Origin: Dicaeum eximium
Lineage: Eukaryota > Chordata > Aves > Passeriformes > Dicaeidae
DNA: 64,000 nt
Assembly (NCBI GenBank): GCA_013396995.1
Contig: VWZP01006697.1
Coordinates: 186,001-250,000 of the forward strand
Direction: 5' to 3'
Numbering within the stretch: position 1 is the first letter of the stretch; every line of letters starts with the position of its first letter. The translations under genes were made by a program, and so were the position numbers. Shown in pieces: positions 38,851 through 51,547 of this stretch. A model generated the notes under the pieces. It had not been told where the DNA came from, ran no database searches, and worked only from the letters and a program-made list of their open reading frames with translations.

Positions 38851-40592
38851 ATTTTGGGTCCCTGGGTTTTTGAATGCCCAGCTCAAATAATCTGTGGTCT
38901 GATTTTCAGAGGTGCTTTGGTACTGCAGTTTTGATTGACCCTGACTGATACCTAGGGCTTGGCACTTCTGGCATAAAAGGCTTATCTGGCTCACCTGAGG
39001 TATTCTGAGCCCTCTCTAAAAATTTTGTCATGATCTTACAGTGACTAAGCTCACTGTACAAAATCAATTGTGATTGTGATATCTGCCAAACACAGGTGTC
39101 TCAACATGAAGCATAAATAACATTAAATCCTTGCATTGGAAATGCTATATGTGTAAAGTATTAATTTCTTGTTCACAGGCTAAGTAAGAATTTATTCTTT
39201 ACAGATTTTAGGTAATTTTTTGCCACAAGTAAGACAGTCTACAAAATTTCATTTAGTAAGTGTTTTGATGGTGTCTTGTTGCAGTCATCAATAACATTGC
39301 AAATAGCACTGGAGGGAGAAAAGGATGGGAAGCCAAATATCATTAATAATAGCTGCAATATTCTCAATGTTAAAAAATTATCAGCTGTATAAATTTTTAA
39401 TTAATAGGAGTATGAACAGGGATTTGACTGTCAACAGGCATCAGTATTGATGTGTGAGAGCGAAGCATGGCAAGGCAAAGATTGTTGGGGGGAGGATAAC
39501 TCAAACCATGCAGCTGTGAAAGACAGGTTAGCATTTTCTGGACCAAGAAAACCCCTCATGGACAAATCACATCTCAGGGTATAGCCCTCTATAGTGAGAA
39601 GGAAAATGAATCTTGGTGAGGTCACGTAAACCTTTTCATAGCAAAAGTGAATATGTTTTGTTTGAGATTTTACTGCATTTCTGCAGAACTCTCTTTTAAT
39701 TACAACAGTAAAAGGCATGTAAGAATTTGGGTGGGAATATGGAGAAAGAAGAGTAGATAGGTCACCTCAGGCTAGAGATCCAGCAAGTAGATAGGCTACT
39801 GTAGTCAAGTGTGTCTTTCTGCTACTTTCACTAATTGCAGCAGTTTCTGACAAGCTGCTTGGAAAAAAAAAAAAACAAGCCAGTTAATTCAGTGAAAGCC
39901 CAGCATAATGATTCAGAGCCTAGAACAATATTACTTAGTTTAAATGAAATATAAATATTTGACACTTTAAAAAATTCAATAAAACCTTTAAATTTTTCTC
40001 TCCTGAGCAATTGTCAAAGTTTTATTTTCCTATTAGTTTCTAAGTGGCTCTAATTTTAAAGCTTGGATTTGTTCTCTGAATTATAGTGTTCAGCATTTGC
40101 CCTCTTTTTTTTTCTTTTTTNNNNNNNNNNNNNNNNNNTTTTTTTTTTTTTTTTTTTGCATTCTGCTTCTGTGAATCCACATAAACAACTTTTGTGTTTG
40201 GGTCACCTAAGAAAAATAGTGTTGTGTGTTTTGGTTTGGATTGTTGCGTTTTTGTAGTTTTCTTATTTTCTTCTTTTAAGAAAAGGGTCTGGATGTAGAA
40301 ATAGGAAGGAGAAAACATTCTATGTACCACAAAGCACTGCTTCCCTCTTTTTTTCTCAGCTTGGAAACTTTGGAAGCCATTTTTGTTTTCTTTCTGGAAT
40401 GCATTCTTGCCTTTATTAGTAGTAGCTAGTAGTAGAATGATTTATTTTTAAGTGTACGGACAATATAAATGCACCAATTATAGATTAAAAGTATTAATAC
40501 TAGAGTAACTTCCCAGTTTAGTAGATTATACCAGTTTTTCTGTTCTACCATTAATAATCTAAAGATTAAAGCTTTTTTTCACTTTTCATTTG
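38851..40592. other. Single-copy sequence with a homopolymer gap
   Basis: AT-rich. It contains the 18-N gap at 40,121-40,138. No exon is recognised. Confidence 0.5.
40121..40138. other. Assembly gap (18 N) inside a poly-T tract
   Basis: Unknown bases lie between T-rich flanks (40,104-40,120 and 40,139-40,157). The true length of the homopolymer is unresolved. Confidence 0.95.
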
Positions 40593-40800
40593 AGGAGATC
40601 AAAATGCTTTAAAGACATTAGCTAATTCTTACGCTAATCCTGGGAGATTCGACAGTGTTATGATAATCCTTTCACAGATGAATAAATTGAGATAAGAGGG
40701 AGTCTAAGTGACTTTTCAAAGTCACAGATATAATCAGTGGCAGAGTTGGATATATAACCTTGAGGTTCTGATTACTGTTTCTGTCTTACAGACTATATAT
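40593..40800 (+). mobile_element. MIR/CORE-SINE, long remnant (about 208 bp)
   Basis: The segments read ATCAAAATGCTTTAAAGACATT, TTCACAGATGAATAAATTGAG, CTAAGTGACTTTTCAAAGTCAC, ATCAGTGGCAGAGTTGGAT and GTTCTGATTACTGTTTCTG. These match MIR3/MIR-type core and 3' segments in order and spacing. It is the most complete MIR in the window and is well preserved for a bird. Confidence 0.87.
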
Positions 40801-43796
40801 ATATTTTTTCTTTATGCATTGCTAACAATAACAGTGAAAAACTATTACCATCAATTATGTTTATAATAATAATGCTTTTATTTATTTAGTGACTCCCTGC
40901 CAAGACAGTCAGGGTGCTGCTCCAAAGACAATTAAAATGCAATTACTGTAATAAATAAACAACAATAATTAAAACATCATAAAATAAACAATATCAAAAG
41001 CAATCAAAATCACTAAGTAGACAAAGTTAGCCCAATTAATAATGGATCTGAGTGACTCATTTGTAAGAAATTGTATATTTAGTGATTTTTTTTTTTCTTT
41101 TGTGAAAAGATTTTTTTTTTGTTGCAAGATTATAATTTTCCAGCTGCAGTTTTATATCCAGCCCTTGAATGGAAGGAGTTTTTTGTTGGGTTTTTTGTTT
41201 ATTTGTTTTGTTGTTGTTGACATTTTTAATATACAGCTATTTGCAGTTTTATGATGGTGCTAAATGATGAGTGGTCAGCTAAATTACATGAGTTACATGA
41301 ATCACACCAAGTAAATAACTATTGCAGTTCACTGAATGGATTAGCCATACGTAAATGTCTGGACTTGAAGGTCCTTGACCTAGGAAATTCAAAGGGTATT
41401 TAAATTGGAAGAGCAGTTGCTTGTTTTTTATATTGACTTCTGTACAGTTTATCTTACACTCTGCAACTCTATTTGCAGTTGCTTTTAGTGAATGTGTGTT
41501 TGATGACATTAGTTGATTTTAGGGTTGACCGACCCTGTCCCATGTCTGTCATTTAGCAACAGTGACTGAACATTACAATGATTTCTGTTTATTGTCTTTT
41601 AACAAGAGGCCAAATTTTTGTAGCATTGAAATGGCTTGGAAGATACTCTTTTGGAGAAAGGAATTTGCTAGAAACTTTTTGTCTAAACCGTGCTAAAGCC
41701 ATTTTAGGAGGCTCAAAGTTTCCAAGCTCTGAAATTCCCTCAGGGTATTTTAGCCTTTGTGTCAGGCATGACATCACCATCTTTATGGCAGGACATTAAA
41801 ATCCGTTCTTGCTACAAAGGAGTGATGACTGGGGGTAGTGAAAGAGGCCTGGGCATGTCAGAGGAAGACAAAACTGCATGGGTTGGGAGGGTAGGACAGA
41901 GATCTGGTGGGGCTGAGATAAGGTGAGGCAGAGGGGAGGACAGATCTAACTGAGAAGTGAAGGAAACAGGTGATTTACAAGATTAAGACAAGGAGGATAG
42001 AGTTGGGAGGCCTCATTGAGAGCACATGGTGATGAAGAACAGCGAACAGACTGGGAATGGGGAGGCTGGATATGGCACAGGAAGAGCAACAGGGCTCTGG
42101 GTCTAGAAATCAGAGGCTGTGCATCCAGTGAGATGAAGACTTGGTGGGCAAGCAGATTGAAGGGGGCATGAGAACCCAGTCAAGCACATGGCTGCCCTAG
42201 GAGCCAAGGGCGAGGGAGAGGCAAGATCAGGGGTCTGTGGATTGGTTTAATGAGAAAAAAGCCCCAAGCTTATGAGTAGTAGTAGATGTGTCTGAGCTGC
42301 ATTGGCATACTCACCTTCTGAGCCAGGTCGCTCATGATCAGATCTGAACAGATATCTTGATCCCTGAATGTCCCTGCTCTGCCTGGAACCATCTGCCACA
42401 ATGGGGTGTGCATCCCCCTTCAGCCTGTGCCCGCAAGGAGAACAGCAATCTATTAATGCAAGCGGCCGCTCCATCAGCTCAGTGCCAAGATCTGTGTGCT
42501 GGCAGGAAAGCCTTCAACTCTGCTGGTGACCTGCATGTGTTTTAGGAGGGCTCCAGATAATGAAAGTTATGTCTGTGTATGTTTTCTTGTCTTTTCTATT
42601 GCTTATTTATTTTTAGATAAATTTGGGACAATGCATAAACAAAATGATACTCTTTTTTTTTTTTAATTAAACCCACGCTTTTCAAGCATTAAAAAGAGTC
42701 AGGATTTAAACTGCCTATATGTGGGATAAACATTTGTATCAATTCTATGTTTATAAAATGAACATGGTAACACCATGTGCAATTAGGTGTCCTTTGTACC
42801 ACTCACCATAAAGTCCTTCTCCTGTTTAATCCTTTCCTGGTACCTTTCTTCACTTCTGTACCCCCTTGCATTCTGTACCAGCTCTGTGTCAGATCTGTCT
42901 CATTCCTCTCCCTTTTCACACATCTCCTGATAGGGCAGTTCTATTCCCCAGGCTGCTTGGATGCCAGCAGTAGGGCCACCAACAGCACAAGAAAGACAAT
43001 CCTGTGTATCTGAATCAAAGCAGTCATTACAGAGGAAAACCATACCTATGAGCCTTGGCTTGAACACATTCCCTTGTTCTCTGCTTAGTAGTACAGACAA
43101 CGCTTCCTTCAAGCACAGCAGTTGTGAAAAATCTCCAGCATATCCTGTGAAGATTCTTTGGGGAATTCAGCTGCTAAAATCAAAGCAACCTATCGTAGAT
43201 ATGCACGAACACCAGCTATTCAAAGGCTTTTAACTTGGCTACATTTGGGCTGATTTTCATATAGGCACAATGCTGATTTATTCCTTTTTCTCCCAAGGAA
43301 AATTCTTTTCTCCTGAGACAAGTTTCTGGTCTTTGCCTAATGCTCAGTTTCAGGAGAGAATTCCAAGGAAAGGATTGTCATGAAGAGCATAATATATTTT
43401 CTCATTAGCTTTTTTTCTTGGAAATGACTGAAAAGCATTGCCTGAAATCTTGCAGGAAAAGATATAAATAACTGCACAGATAATGGGCAAGTAAAATTTC
43501 TGCCAAACAAGTTAAATTGGGTAAAGTTAGGAGGGAGTTGAGTGGAGAGAGTCATAGGAGGGGACGCAAGTTGGCAATATTAATCAGTATAATAAATGGT
43601 ACCACTTGATCACTCGTTAGAGAAGTGCAGACATATCTCTGTGGATCAGTGGAGCCCAATGCAGGCATTTCCAACCCTGGCTCAGAACCAAGCTGGTAGT
43701 TTCACTGAGTGCTATGTGAATGAATCACTTCTGGTCCTGGGCTCTGCACTGTGCGCACACCAAGGGTGTCAGCTGCAGGCACTGCCAGACCAGTTA
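40801..43796. other. Single-copy sequence with a purine-rich block
   Basis: T/G-rich low-complexity runs lie at 41,085-41,220. A G- and A-rich block with few CpGs and no clear unit covers about 41,820-42,240. No exon is recognised. Confidence 0.45.
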
Positions 43797-43893
43797 TCAT
43801 GTGACACGCATGTGAAACACAAGTGACACACCCGTGACACACATGTGACAAACACGTGACACACACATGTGACACATGCGACACACATGTGAC
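43797..43893. repeat. Minisatellite, GTGACACACAT-type units
   Basis: About eight imperfect units built from GTGACACA and CATGTGAC run in tandem over about 97 bases, with CpG-containing variants (ACGCATG, ACACGTG, CATGCGAC). Unit lengths vary from about 9 to 13. The last unit runs straight into the MIR that follows, so the array may have grown from the GTGAC/GTCACA core of that MIR. Confidence 0.85.
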
Positions 43894-44000
43894 TTTGGGG
43901 ATCTGACTAAAGTCACATGGAGCACACGCGGCAGAGCTGAAAACAGATTTCCTGAGCCCCGGTTTAGTTCTTTAACTATGGAAGCTGAATCCTCTTCCTC
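43891..44000 (+). mobile_element. MIR/CORE-SINE remnant next to the minisatellite
   Basis: GTGACTTTGGGGATCTGAC, then AAAGTCACATGGAGCACACG, CGGCAGAGCTGAAAACAG, TTTCCTGAGCCCCGGTTTAG and TTCTTTAACTATGGAAGC follow the MIR core and 3' half in order. Confidence 0.75.
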
Positions 44001-44651
44001 CAGAGCAGGGATGGGAATGCTGAGCTTGACATCACAGCAGGTGAGTGTTCTTAGAGCCCAGTCTGGTCCAGCTGATGAGAAATCTTGACATCCCCGGCAT
44101 GTACATTTGCTCTTCTTCAGTGAGGCATCACAAAAGAGTTGCATCAAGGTGGGGGGAATAAAAAGTACCTCATGCACCTTGAACTGCTTTCACACATCTC
44201 TCAGACCACCCAAAAGCTGGTTGAGGCAGTCCATGGAGGAAATGCAAAGGCATGTTGCCAAATGCTCTGCCTTTGTACTGTGTCCTGGGAGGCAAGTAAG
44301 CCAAGCTCTGCAAGCCCATGATGTAGGAACCCCAGGCTCTTCCTTTAGTGTTACCTTAATCTAATTTTCCTTTGTATTTAATAACATTCTGTGGGTCTTG
44401 GGGTTTTTATTCCTTTTCAAGAAGCAACAGAGAAAAGATCTCCCATTTGATCCTGCTGATGTTCACTTTCCGACACCTGCCATCAGCACTGCTTGGACAT
44501 GTCCCTTTTATTTGCCATTCTCTTTCAAGTGCTGAGGCGACTTTGATATATTTCTGTCTCTGTCTGTAATGGCAACAGGATAGGGTGTTATTCTCAACCT
44601 GGACTTGTCATGATGAGCCTTTTATTTCATTAAAGTCACATTCCTTTTCAG

Positions 44652-44798
44652 GAACCGTTGCCTGAATTGGAGTTATTTTGCTTGGACTAAGGATGAGTGT
44701 GTACCAAGGACAGAAGTATAAAGTACAAGCATCTGTAAATGAAGCTTTGATTGGATTTTACCCAACTCCTTTAAAATTCAGATATGATAATCAAAATG
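44652..44798 (+). other. Weak candidate exon with an ATG and good splice sites
   Basis: A TTCCTTTTCAG acceptor ends at 44,651, and GTGAGT follows at 44,799-44,804. Between them, after an in-frame stop at 44,663-44,665, an ATG at 44,693 (A at -3) opens 35 codons starting MSVYQGQKYKVQASVNEA and leaving one base at the donor. I do not recognise the protein. Two fair splice sites and a 147-base length are compatible with a first coding exon, but such matches occur by chance in 64 kb. Confidence 0.2.
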
Positions 44799-47700
44799 GT
44801 GAGTGGGAAGGGAGCATTGCATCCTCTTCAGTTTATTGCCCTCATGTAAAAGCTCAAAATAAGGATTGTAACCAGCAGAATTCCAGCATTTGTATTTCAT
44901 GAGAGAAATGTCCTTGTGTAAATATTGGTTTCTTTAATGCATACACTTCCATCTCTTTTTAAAAACTCCCAAATCAAAGAGCATCTGACAGCGCTACATG
45001 TCTCTTTCTAGGCAGCACTGAAAATGTGCTGATAATTTGAGCCCTGGGAAGAAGTCTGTTCCCCTGTGAATTTTACCAGTCACACTGCTCTGCCATTGTA
45101 TTAGATCACTGCTGCAGTGCAAGAACAGCAGCTCTCTCCACATTTTAATAGCACCTCTCTCAGATCACATCTTATTGTCAAATAATCACCTATTCCCAAA
45201 TGGCTGGAAATTAATGATGGCTGAATCCATCAGTGCTAGGCTTATGCTGGTTACACAGGCCAGATCCTGAAAAGCCTTTTTGCAGGGAATGACTCTGGAT
45301 AAACTGATTGCTTGGTTACTCTGAACTACTCCTCATCCACTCCATCCCATTGTCACCGGCCACCTGTGGTAGAAAGGATTCTTCCAGTTTACTTTAGTCT
45401 TTGGAATAAGAACTAGAGATTACAAAGTGTGTGAAATAGCACTTGTGTAGCGTCAGTCTTGAGAGGCAAGATTTTTCTTTTTTGCCCAGGAGACCCCTCA
45501 ATCCTTTTCTGTGCTCTCCAGATCTTCTGAGAAATGAAGAAAAGTTTCCTCTCCCAAGCAGTGCCGCTGGAAAAGCAATAGAAACAGTTGCCCAGATATA
45601 TAGTGTTGCGGATTTTGACAACCAGGAGAACAACCTATGGATGTTTTCCTTTTTTCTTTTTTCATCCTCTATTAAGGAATATGGACTTCTGAGGTCAGAC
45701 TTAGGGAAATTTAAAGCCTGCAAAATTTCTGTACCTCAGCTCAGTTCAAAATTTTTCTACAGAAATGATAATAAGGAAAATCTCATTACTGGTTTTTGTA
45801 TGATCCTACTCATCATTTCCCACAAGTAAAATTTTAGTATCCAGACTCCTGTTCCTCTCCTTCTGGTAGTTCAGTCTTGGGACATGAACTTAGTTAAATC
45901 AGACTGAAAAACACTTTGATTTTTGAATAATTTGCTGATTTTATTATTATTTGCAGTGATTATTCAGAGAATTTTTCCCATTCTCTTCCCCTGTTTTAGT
46001 CACATCTTAGTAAAGAATTTTCTATAAGTATGGTTTCAGGCTTGTTTGAGTGGTAACATATTGAACACTGTGATAAAGAAGTGGTATTGTGGTGCACCTT
46101 TTTTTTTTTTTTAATGTATTGCAAAACCAAATATTCAGCTTGATCTTTACTTGTTCCTGGAATCAAATCCTGAATCATAGTTTTGGCATTGTAATTAGTT
46201 TTGCTTAGTTTGTCTGAGACATCAGTATAAATATACCTACTATATCTTTAGCATGATTTCATCATGAACTTATCTATTTGTCCTAGGATGCTAATGAATT
46301 TTATGATGGCTGAAGGCCTTTATTCTACTTTGGGAAAGATGTAGCATATGGTCAGCTCACAAGGCTTTGGAAATGACTCGTTGGCACCTGTCACAAAGTG
46401 ATCTCAGATCTGTGTAAATGGTTCCTTCTACTCTGGAGATTAAGTACCAGATGCTGTCCTTTGCAAATAAAAACTGACTAACAAGTTAGCTGAACACACT
46501 GGCTGATCTTCTGTATGTTCAAGGGAACCTGAACCAAACTGTCCCTCTTTGACAGAAATCAAAGAAATCAATTGTGTGGACTATTCTGATATGAAGAAAA
46601 CACCTAAAAAAGTCTCTTCTGGACTGATTTTCCAAAGCACAGTTCTGTCTATATCCAAACAAAATCTGAGGCTGTACTTAAAAGACTTTTGGCGAAAGAA
46701 CCTGCAGAGTGTATGTCTGATACTTACTTTTCTCCAGTATAAGAGAATAAAAGATGAAATTCTGAGAGTTTTCACTATGCCTGGTAATAAGCAAAATTAT
46801 TTGTCTGCCAGCAGTAATATTCGTACTTCATGCACCCAAGTCAATGCATGTTCTAGTGGGATCTGTACTAAGACATTATTATGCTTTGACTTGTGAACTA
46901 TTATTGTAGAGGGACCATTGTACAGCTGCACTTCAGTCATATGCTATGGAAATATGTTGCATGGTGACCTATGTTAGTGGGAAAACTCATGCTTTCTTCC
47001 CTGCGCTGTGGACTTGCATGTTGGGACTTCTGTCATCCTGCCATTCTATCAAACAGAAATTTTATTCAGATGCAGGAGTGCAAGGTTTACACAGTGGGTC
47101 TATCAGGTAAGTGAGACAGTTTGGGACATGTTAAATGTTTCCTAATTTTTTTTTTCTACTATTCATACTCATTTTTTCTGTTTGTGCTTTTCAGAGCAGC
47201 TTTAAAGTGAGGAAGGCCCAGCCAGGCAGAAAGATACATCCAGTCCCTGCTGCCTTGTGCATTGTCAGTCATTTTTTTCTGTCTCAAGCATCAGCAAAAG
47301 ACTGCCTCAGTCCTGTGGAGAAGAGTTAATGTAAATGAAGGGTTGATGTGTACTGGCTGTGAATTGTGTGGTCGAGGAAGAAAGCTTTAGATAAATCAGT
47401 AACAATAATATAAATGTGGGAAATTTTTACTGGGAAAACAAAAGAAGAGAAGTGCTGGGGAAAGGGTGATTATGAGGAGGATTTTGGATGCAAGGTGGAA
47501 CAGGAGAAATGCAGAGTTAAGTCTCAGGACTCGCTGTGAGTCCTGTTGCTTGGTGTACTCAGGAGCTCTGCTCTGTCACTGCAGTCAGCACACCTTTTCC
47601 CCTTACTTTCCCCCTTAGTAATGTAGGGACAGAGAATGTTCCTTTTTTCTGCAGGGCAGTGAAGCCTTTCAAATGAAGAATGTTATGTGTCATGTATAAT

Positions 47701-48300
47701 CACTAATATATTATTACTAGACAAGGAGATAGGTCAGACCAAAAAAAAAAAAAGAAAAAGAAAGCCTGGTCTGCTTGCTAGCATCCTTGAAAAATGTCCT
47801 TTGAGTTACTCAGAACTTGGGAGCTGTGCCAGAAAATAACCTGCGCACTGATTCCCGTGTGGACTGCCCTGGAGAATGTGGCCAGGTGTCACAGAGGAGG
47901 AAGGTGGGCAAGTACTTACAATGGGGGTGGAATGTTCCCTGCCCCAGGCTATCCAAGACTTGAGGCGCTCCACCATGGCCTCTCCTTCCTGCTGCAGCAG
48001 AAGCTTTCAGGGTTTGTAGAACTCCACTACCAGTCACTGAAGGATTTGCCCTGGGTGGTTTTGAGCTTGTGTCCCACACTGTGCCCTTGAGTTCTGGTTG
48101 TGCAGCAGTGGGTCCAGAGCAGTAACTCTGAGGGAGATCATGCAGTGCAGCCTCCACTGAGACCATGACTCCCCACTTGCCCATCTGGCTTATGCCAGGA
48201 TAACTGCAAAATCCAGAAACCAGAATTGTGAAAAATTGATTGCTTAGCAGTTTTTCCTCTTTCCTCCCTCATTATTCTTATGATAAACATTTTGACTAAC

Positions 48301-48321
48301 TACCACTTTGCCAAAGTGGTA
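48301..48321. repeat. Perfect inverted repeat, 10-bp arms
   Basis: TACCACTTTG and CAAAGTGGTA are exact reverse complements around a single C at 48,311. The ACTTTG/CAAAGT half-sites resemble nuclear-receptor (HNF4-type) half-sites; that reading is inference. Confidence 0.6.
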
Positions 48322-51189
48322 AGTTTGGCACCCTGACTTCCCTGAGGCTCCTAACAGAGTCTCAGCCTTGGTTCACCCAGTGCTGTAATGCCCTGTTTTC
48401 TACCTCAAGCCAGAGGAAGGAGGGGAAGTTTCAAAGGCTGGACAAAACTTGTGCCTGCAGTGCAGTACACATAACCTTTTGTGCTGTGGTTTTGTACAAT
48501 GCTCGGTAATAGTCGCTGCAGCATGTCAGTGTGTCAAGGAAGGGGAAGGAATGATCACAGACCAGACTTTTAGAGGCAGTCAGTCAGTGGCTGCTAGCTG
48601 GGCTGCAGCACTCCAGGTGTGGTGAGAAAGTGCCTCAGCAGGAAACATGTGCCATGTGGCACTGGATTCCTCTCTGCAAAAAACAGATGTGTAAACTGAT
48701 ACCAATGTGTTGGTGCACCTTGTCTGTCAGGCAGAGCAAACCAGAGCATGAGGGCATAAAAAGTGCATTTTATGTTCCAGCAAAACCCAATACAGGTTAT
48801 AATTTTCTCTTTGTCATTGTGCCCTGCAGGCAGAAAACATACTTTGCTCAAGTATCTGGATTTATCTATCTGTCACACTGATTTCTTGTATACATAGTTC
48901 ACAAGGGGCATTCTTTTCCAAAGTCCCTAGCTACCAGTAGACCAAGGATGCTGAATAAACTTGAATTTGATAATTAGCTGGCTGGATGAGGCAGTGCCCA
49001 GCTATTTTCCTTCTCATCATCAAGAGATGGAACATTCTGATTCTATCCTCAGAGTTATCCTGTGCACATTGCAACACATGGGGCTCAACAGAGCTTTTTT
49101 ACCTGTCCCATTCCCCATCCCATTCCTAAGGTGGAACTATGACCTGGCTACTCAGTAACACCACCAAGAGAAAATGGGGTTAAAGCAGTGTGCCAGACAT
49201 TGGTCCAATATCAAAATTTAAGGTTTCTATCAGGCAGCTTAGATCTACCCAGTTTTCTTGGTATGTATCCATACCTGATGGGACTGACTGCATTGTGTTG
49301 AGACATACCTGAGTTTCCTTTGGCACCAGCTCGTCCTGGTAGCAGTAAAGGGGCCTTGCAGGGTAGCAGAGAACCCTGGCTTGCTCAGCAGCTAAGCCAG
49401 CTGAATGTCTCAGCACTGCCAAGGAGCTCTTTCTTCATCCCTTTCTTCTTTTCTTTCCTTTATTCCTTCCCCTGGGGTCCTGTGTCTTTCCTGGGCTGCA
49501 TCTTCAATTCCTGACTAACTTTCCTAGTAAGTTGAAAGTATTCCTTTCTCTTTCTCTTCCCTTACTTTCTTTTTTTTTTTTTTAATTTTATTTTATTTGC
49601 CTGTGTTAGTTTAGCATGTTATCTCAACATGGGGAGCAGTGAGAAGGATTGTGCTGAATCAGCTGGGAGCAGAAGCTGAGGAGAGAGCCTGAATTTCCCA
49701 GCTGTTAGATCAGCACGGGCACTGTGGCTGCAGCCCCATGCAGGCTGGCCAGGATCCCCACAGAGGTCCCCAGGCAAGGAATGCATGATGAAACCTCTGC
49801 TGCAGTGGCTCCAAATCCTCACTGTACCCCAGCTCAGTTCAGTGCCCAGCCAGGCTTCCATAAAAAAACAAGCTTGAAGTTGACTTTAGCTGTGGTGCAG
49901 ATAGGCTGTAGCAGGGGGTTAGATTTGCTAGCTTCACTTGTCTTGAAATTAGGTGTCTAATCTAAACATCCCACTTAGGCATGCTCTGCAAGTCAGAGGA
50001 GTGTGTTAGTAGACAAACTTTGATGTACAAAGTAGATAGGAAGAATCCCCACTGGAGTTACTTAATTCTCTGTTGACTATAGAGTTAACCATCTTAGGTT
50101 AGTTTCCTGGGCAGCCAAAGTTAGATGGGATTAATCTCACCCTTAGAGATGTGCAATTTCATCAGTATCAAAACATTCTGCATCACACATTTAGTTGTAA
50201 AACTTGTCCTTAATATGCACATTGTAACCACCTCCATGAGCTGGAAATACATGAGCATATTTACAGCCACTTCCATGCAGAATTGTGTCCCCAGAATGTG
50301 ATTAAAGTAGCAAACAGAAGGCAACAAAAAATCCTCCTTCTGTTTACCTCATGGAGCTATAAATTATGTTAAAATGCTACGGGATTGTTGTTGTGTTTGA
50401 TACAATTTGACTAGGTTGTAAATGATACAGTGCTATACTGAGAAATACAGATTGTTTAATTCATACTAGGCTCCTAAATGTATTGTTTGCTACTGGGACA
50501 CAGAATTATTAGTTTTTAAATGTCTTTAGTCCCAAACATCATAGATATTATTATTTTTCCTAACTATTTTTTAATTTTTTTTTTTTTTATTTTTTGTAAA
50601 CAGCAGAAAGAAAACAGCTAGCAATACTCACTCATACAAGCTTACATTAAACTTCAGAACTGAGAGGCTATTATAGATCTTGATTGCTTTTCAGAGCTAA
50701 AGAAGTGTAAAGAAGTGTTGGTTATTTTTTTCCCTGAGGACTCTAATTAATTATACAAATGTTAATGAAAACAGAAGAATGAGAAGAGTATGTGTGTGTA
50801 CTGAGGCTTCCTATCTTTTTTCTTTGTGATTTTGAAGCAGGCTTCAATGAGTGAATGATTATTTCTTATCATTCCTGCATACTTTCATTTTTTTCCTAGT
50901 GCCTTTAAGGTTGACATTTTTCTGTATTGTAGTGACATGTTAAAGTGTGAGATTTTCTAATGTATATCTCTGTGTGGCTGCAGTGTAAAATTGACATGGG
51001 GATGAGGAGAAATGAAGAAAAGGGGAGAGTGGTGAGATTTTAGCTTGATTGAAGAACCTGAGCAGTTTCTAAATTTAGTGTTGGGTTCTGGGGTGGAGGT
51101 GTAGAGAGTTTAAGAAGGTGGTGATCCTTTGTTATAGTTCAGTTTAGAAAAAAATCTGATTGTACAAAAGATTTTTAAGCACAGTGATG

Positions 51190-51375
51190 GGAAGGCTTCA
51201 TTTTATCATTACCCTTATTACACTTTAAATATTATCCCTATTAAGACACTTTATTATTTAGCATTTATTATCTTAATACTTTTTACGTCAATAATTTATT
51301 ATTTACTCATTTATGATATTATTAAATGCATTATTTCATTATTTAATATTATTAATATTATTTAAATTGAAGGTC
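51190..51375. repeat. AT-rich low-complexity block (TTATTA-rich)
   Basis: Irregular TTATTA, TTTATTA and ATTATTT units almost without G or C. It is not a regular microsatellite. Confidence 0.75.
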
Positions 51376-51505
51376 TATTAGAAGTAAATGGAGAAATTTT
51401 AAGGTTAAAATCAACTACCTTTTAAGGACTTTAGTGGGATGTAATTAATATCCTGCTAAAAGTATGCTCCTTTGTGATGATAGCTGTTTCATCAAGCAGT
51501 GAGAG

Positions 51506-51547
51506 CAGACCTAGCTGCCTTTAATACAGACCTAGCTGACTTTAATC
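51506..51547. repeat. 21-bp tandem duplication
   Basis: CAGACCTAGCTGCCTTTAAT at 51,506 is repeated at 51,527 with one internal change (CC to AC). It is a recent small slippage event. Confidence 0.85.

Noticed and set aside
43797..43893. CRISPR-like repeat array
   Set aside because: Units are short, variable and directly tandem without spacers, in a vertebrate genome. It is a minisatellite.
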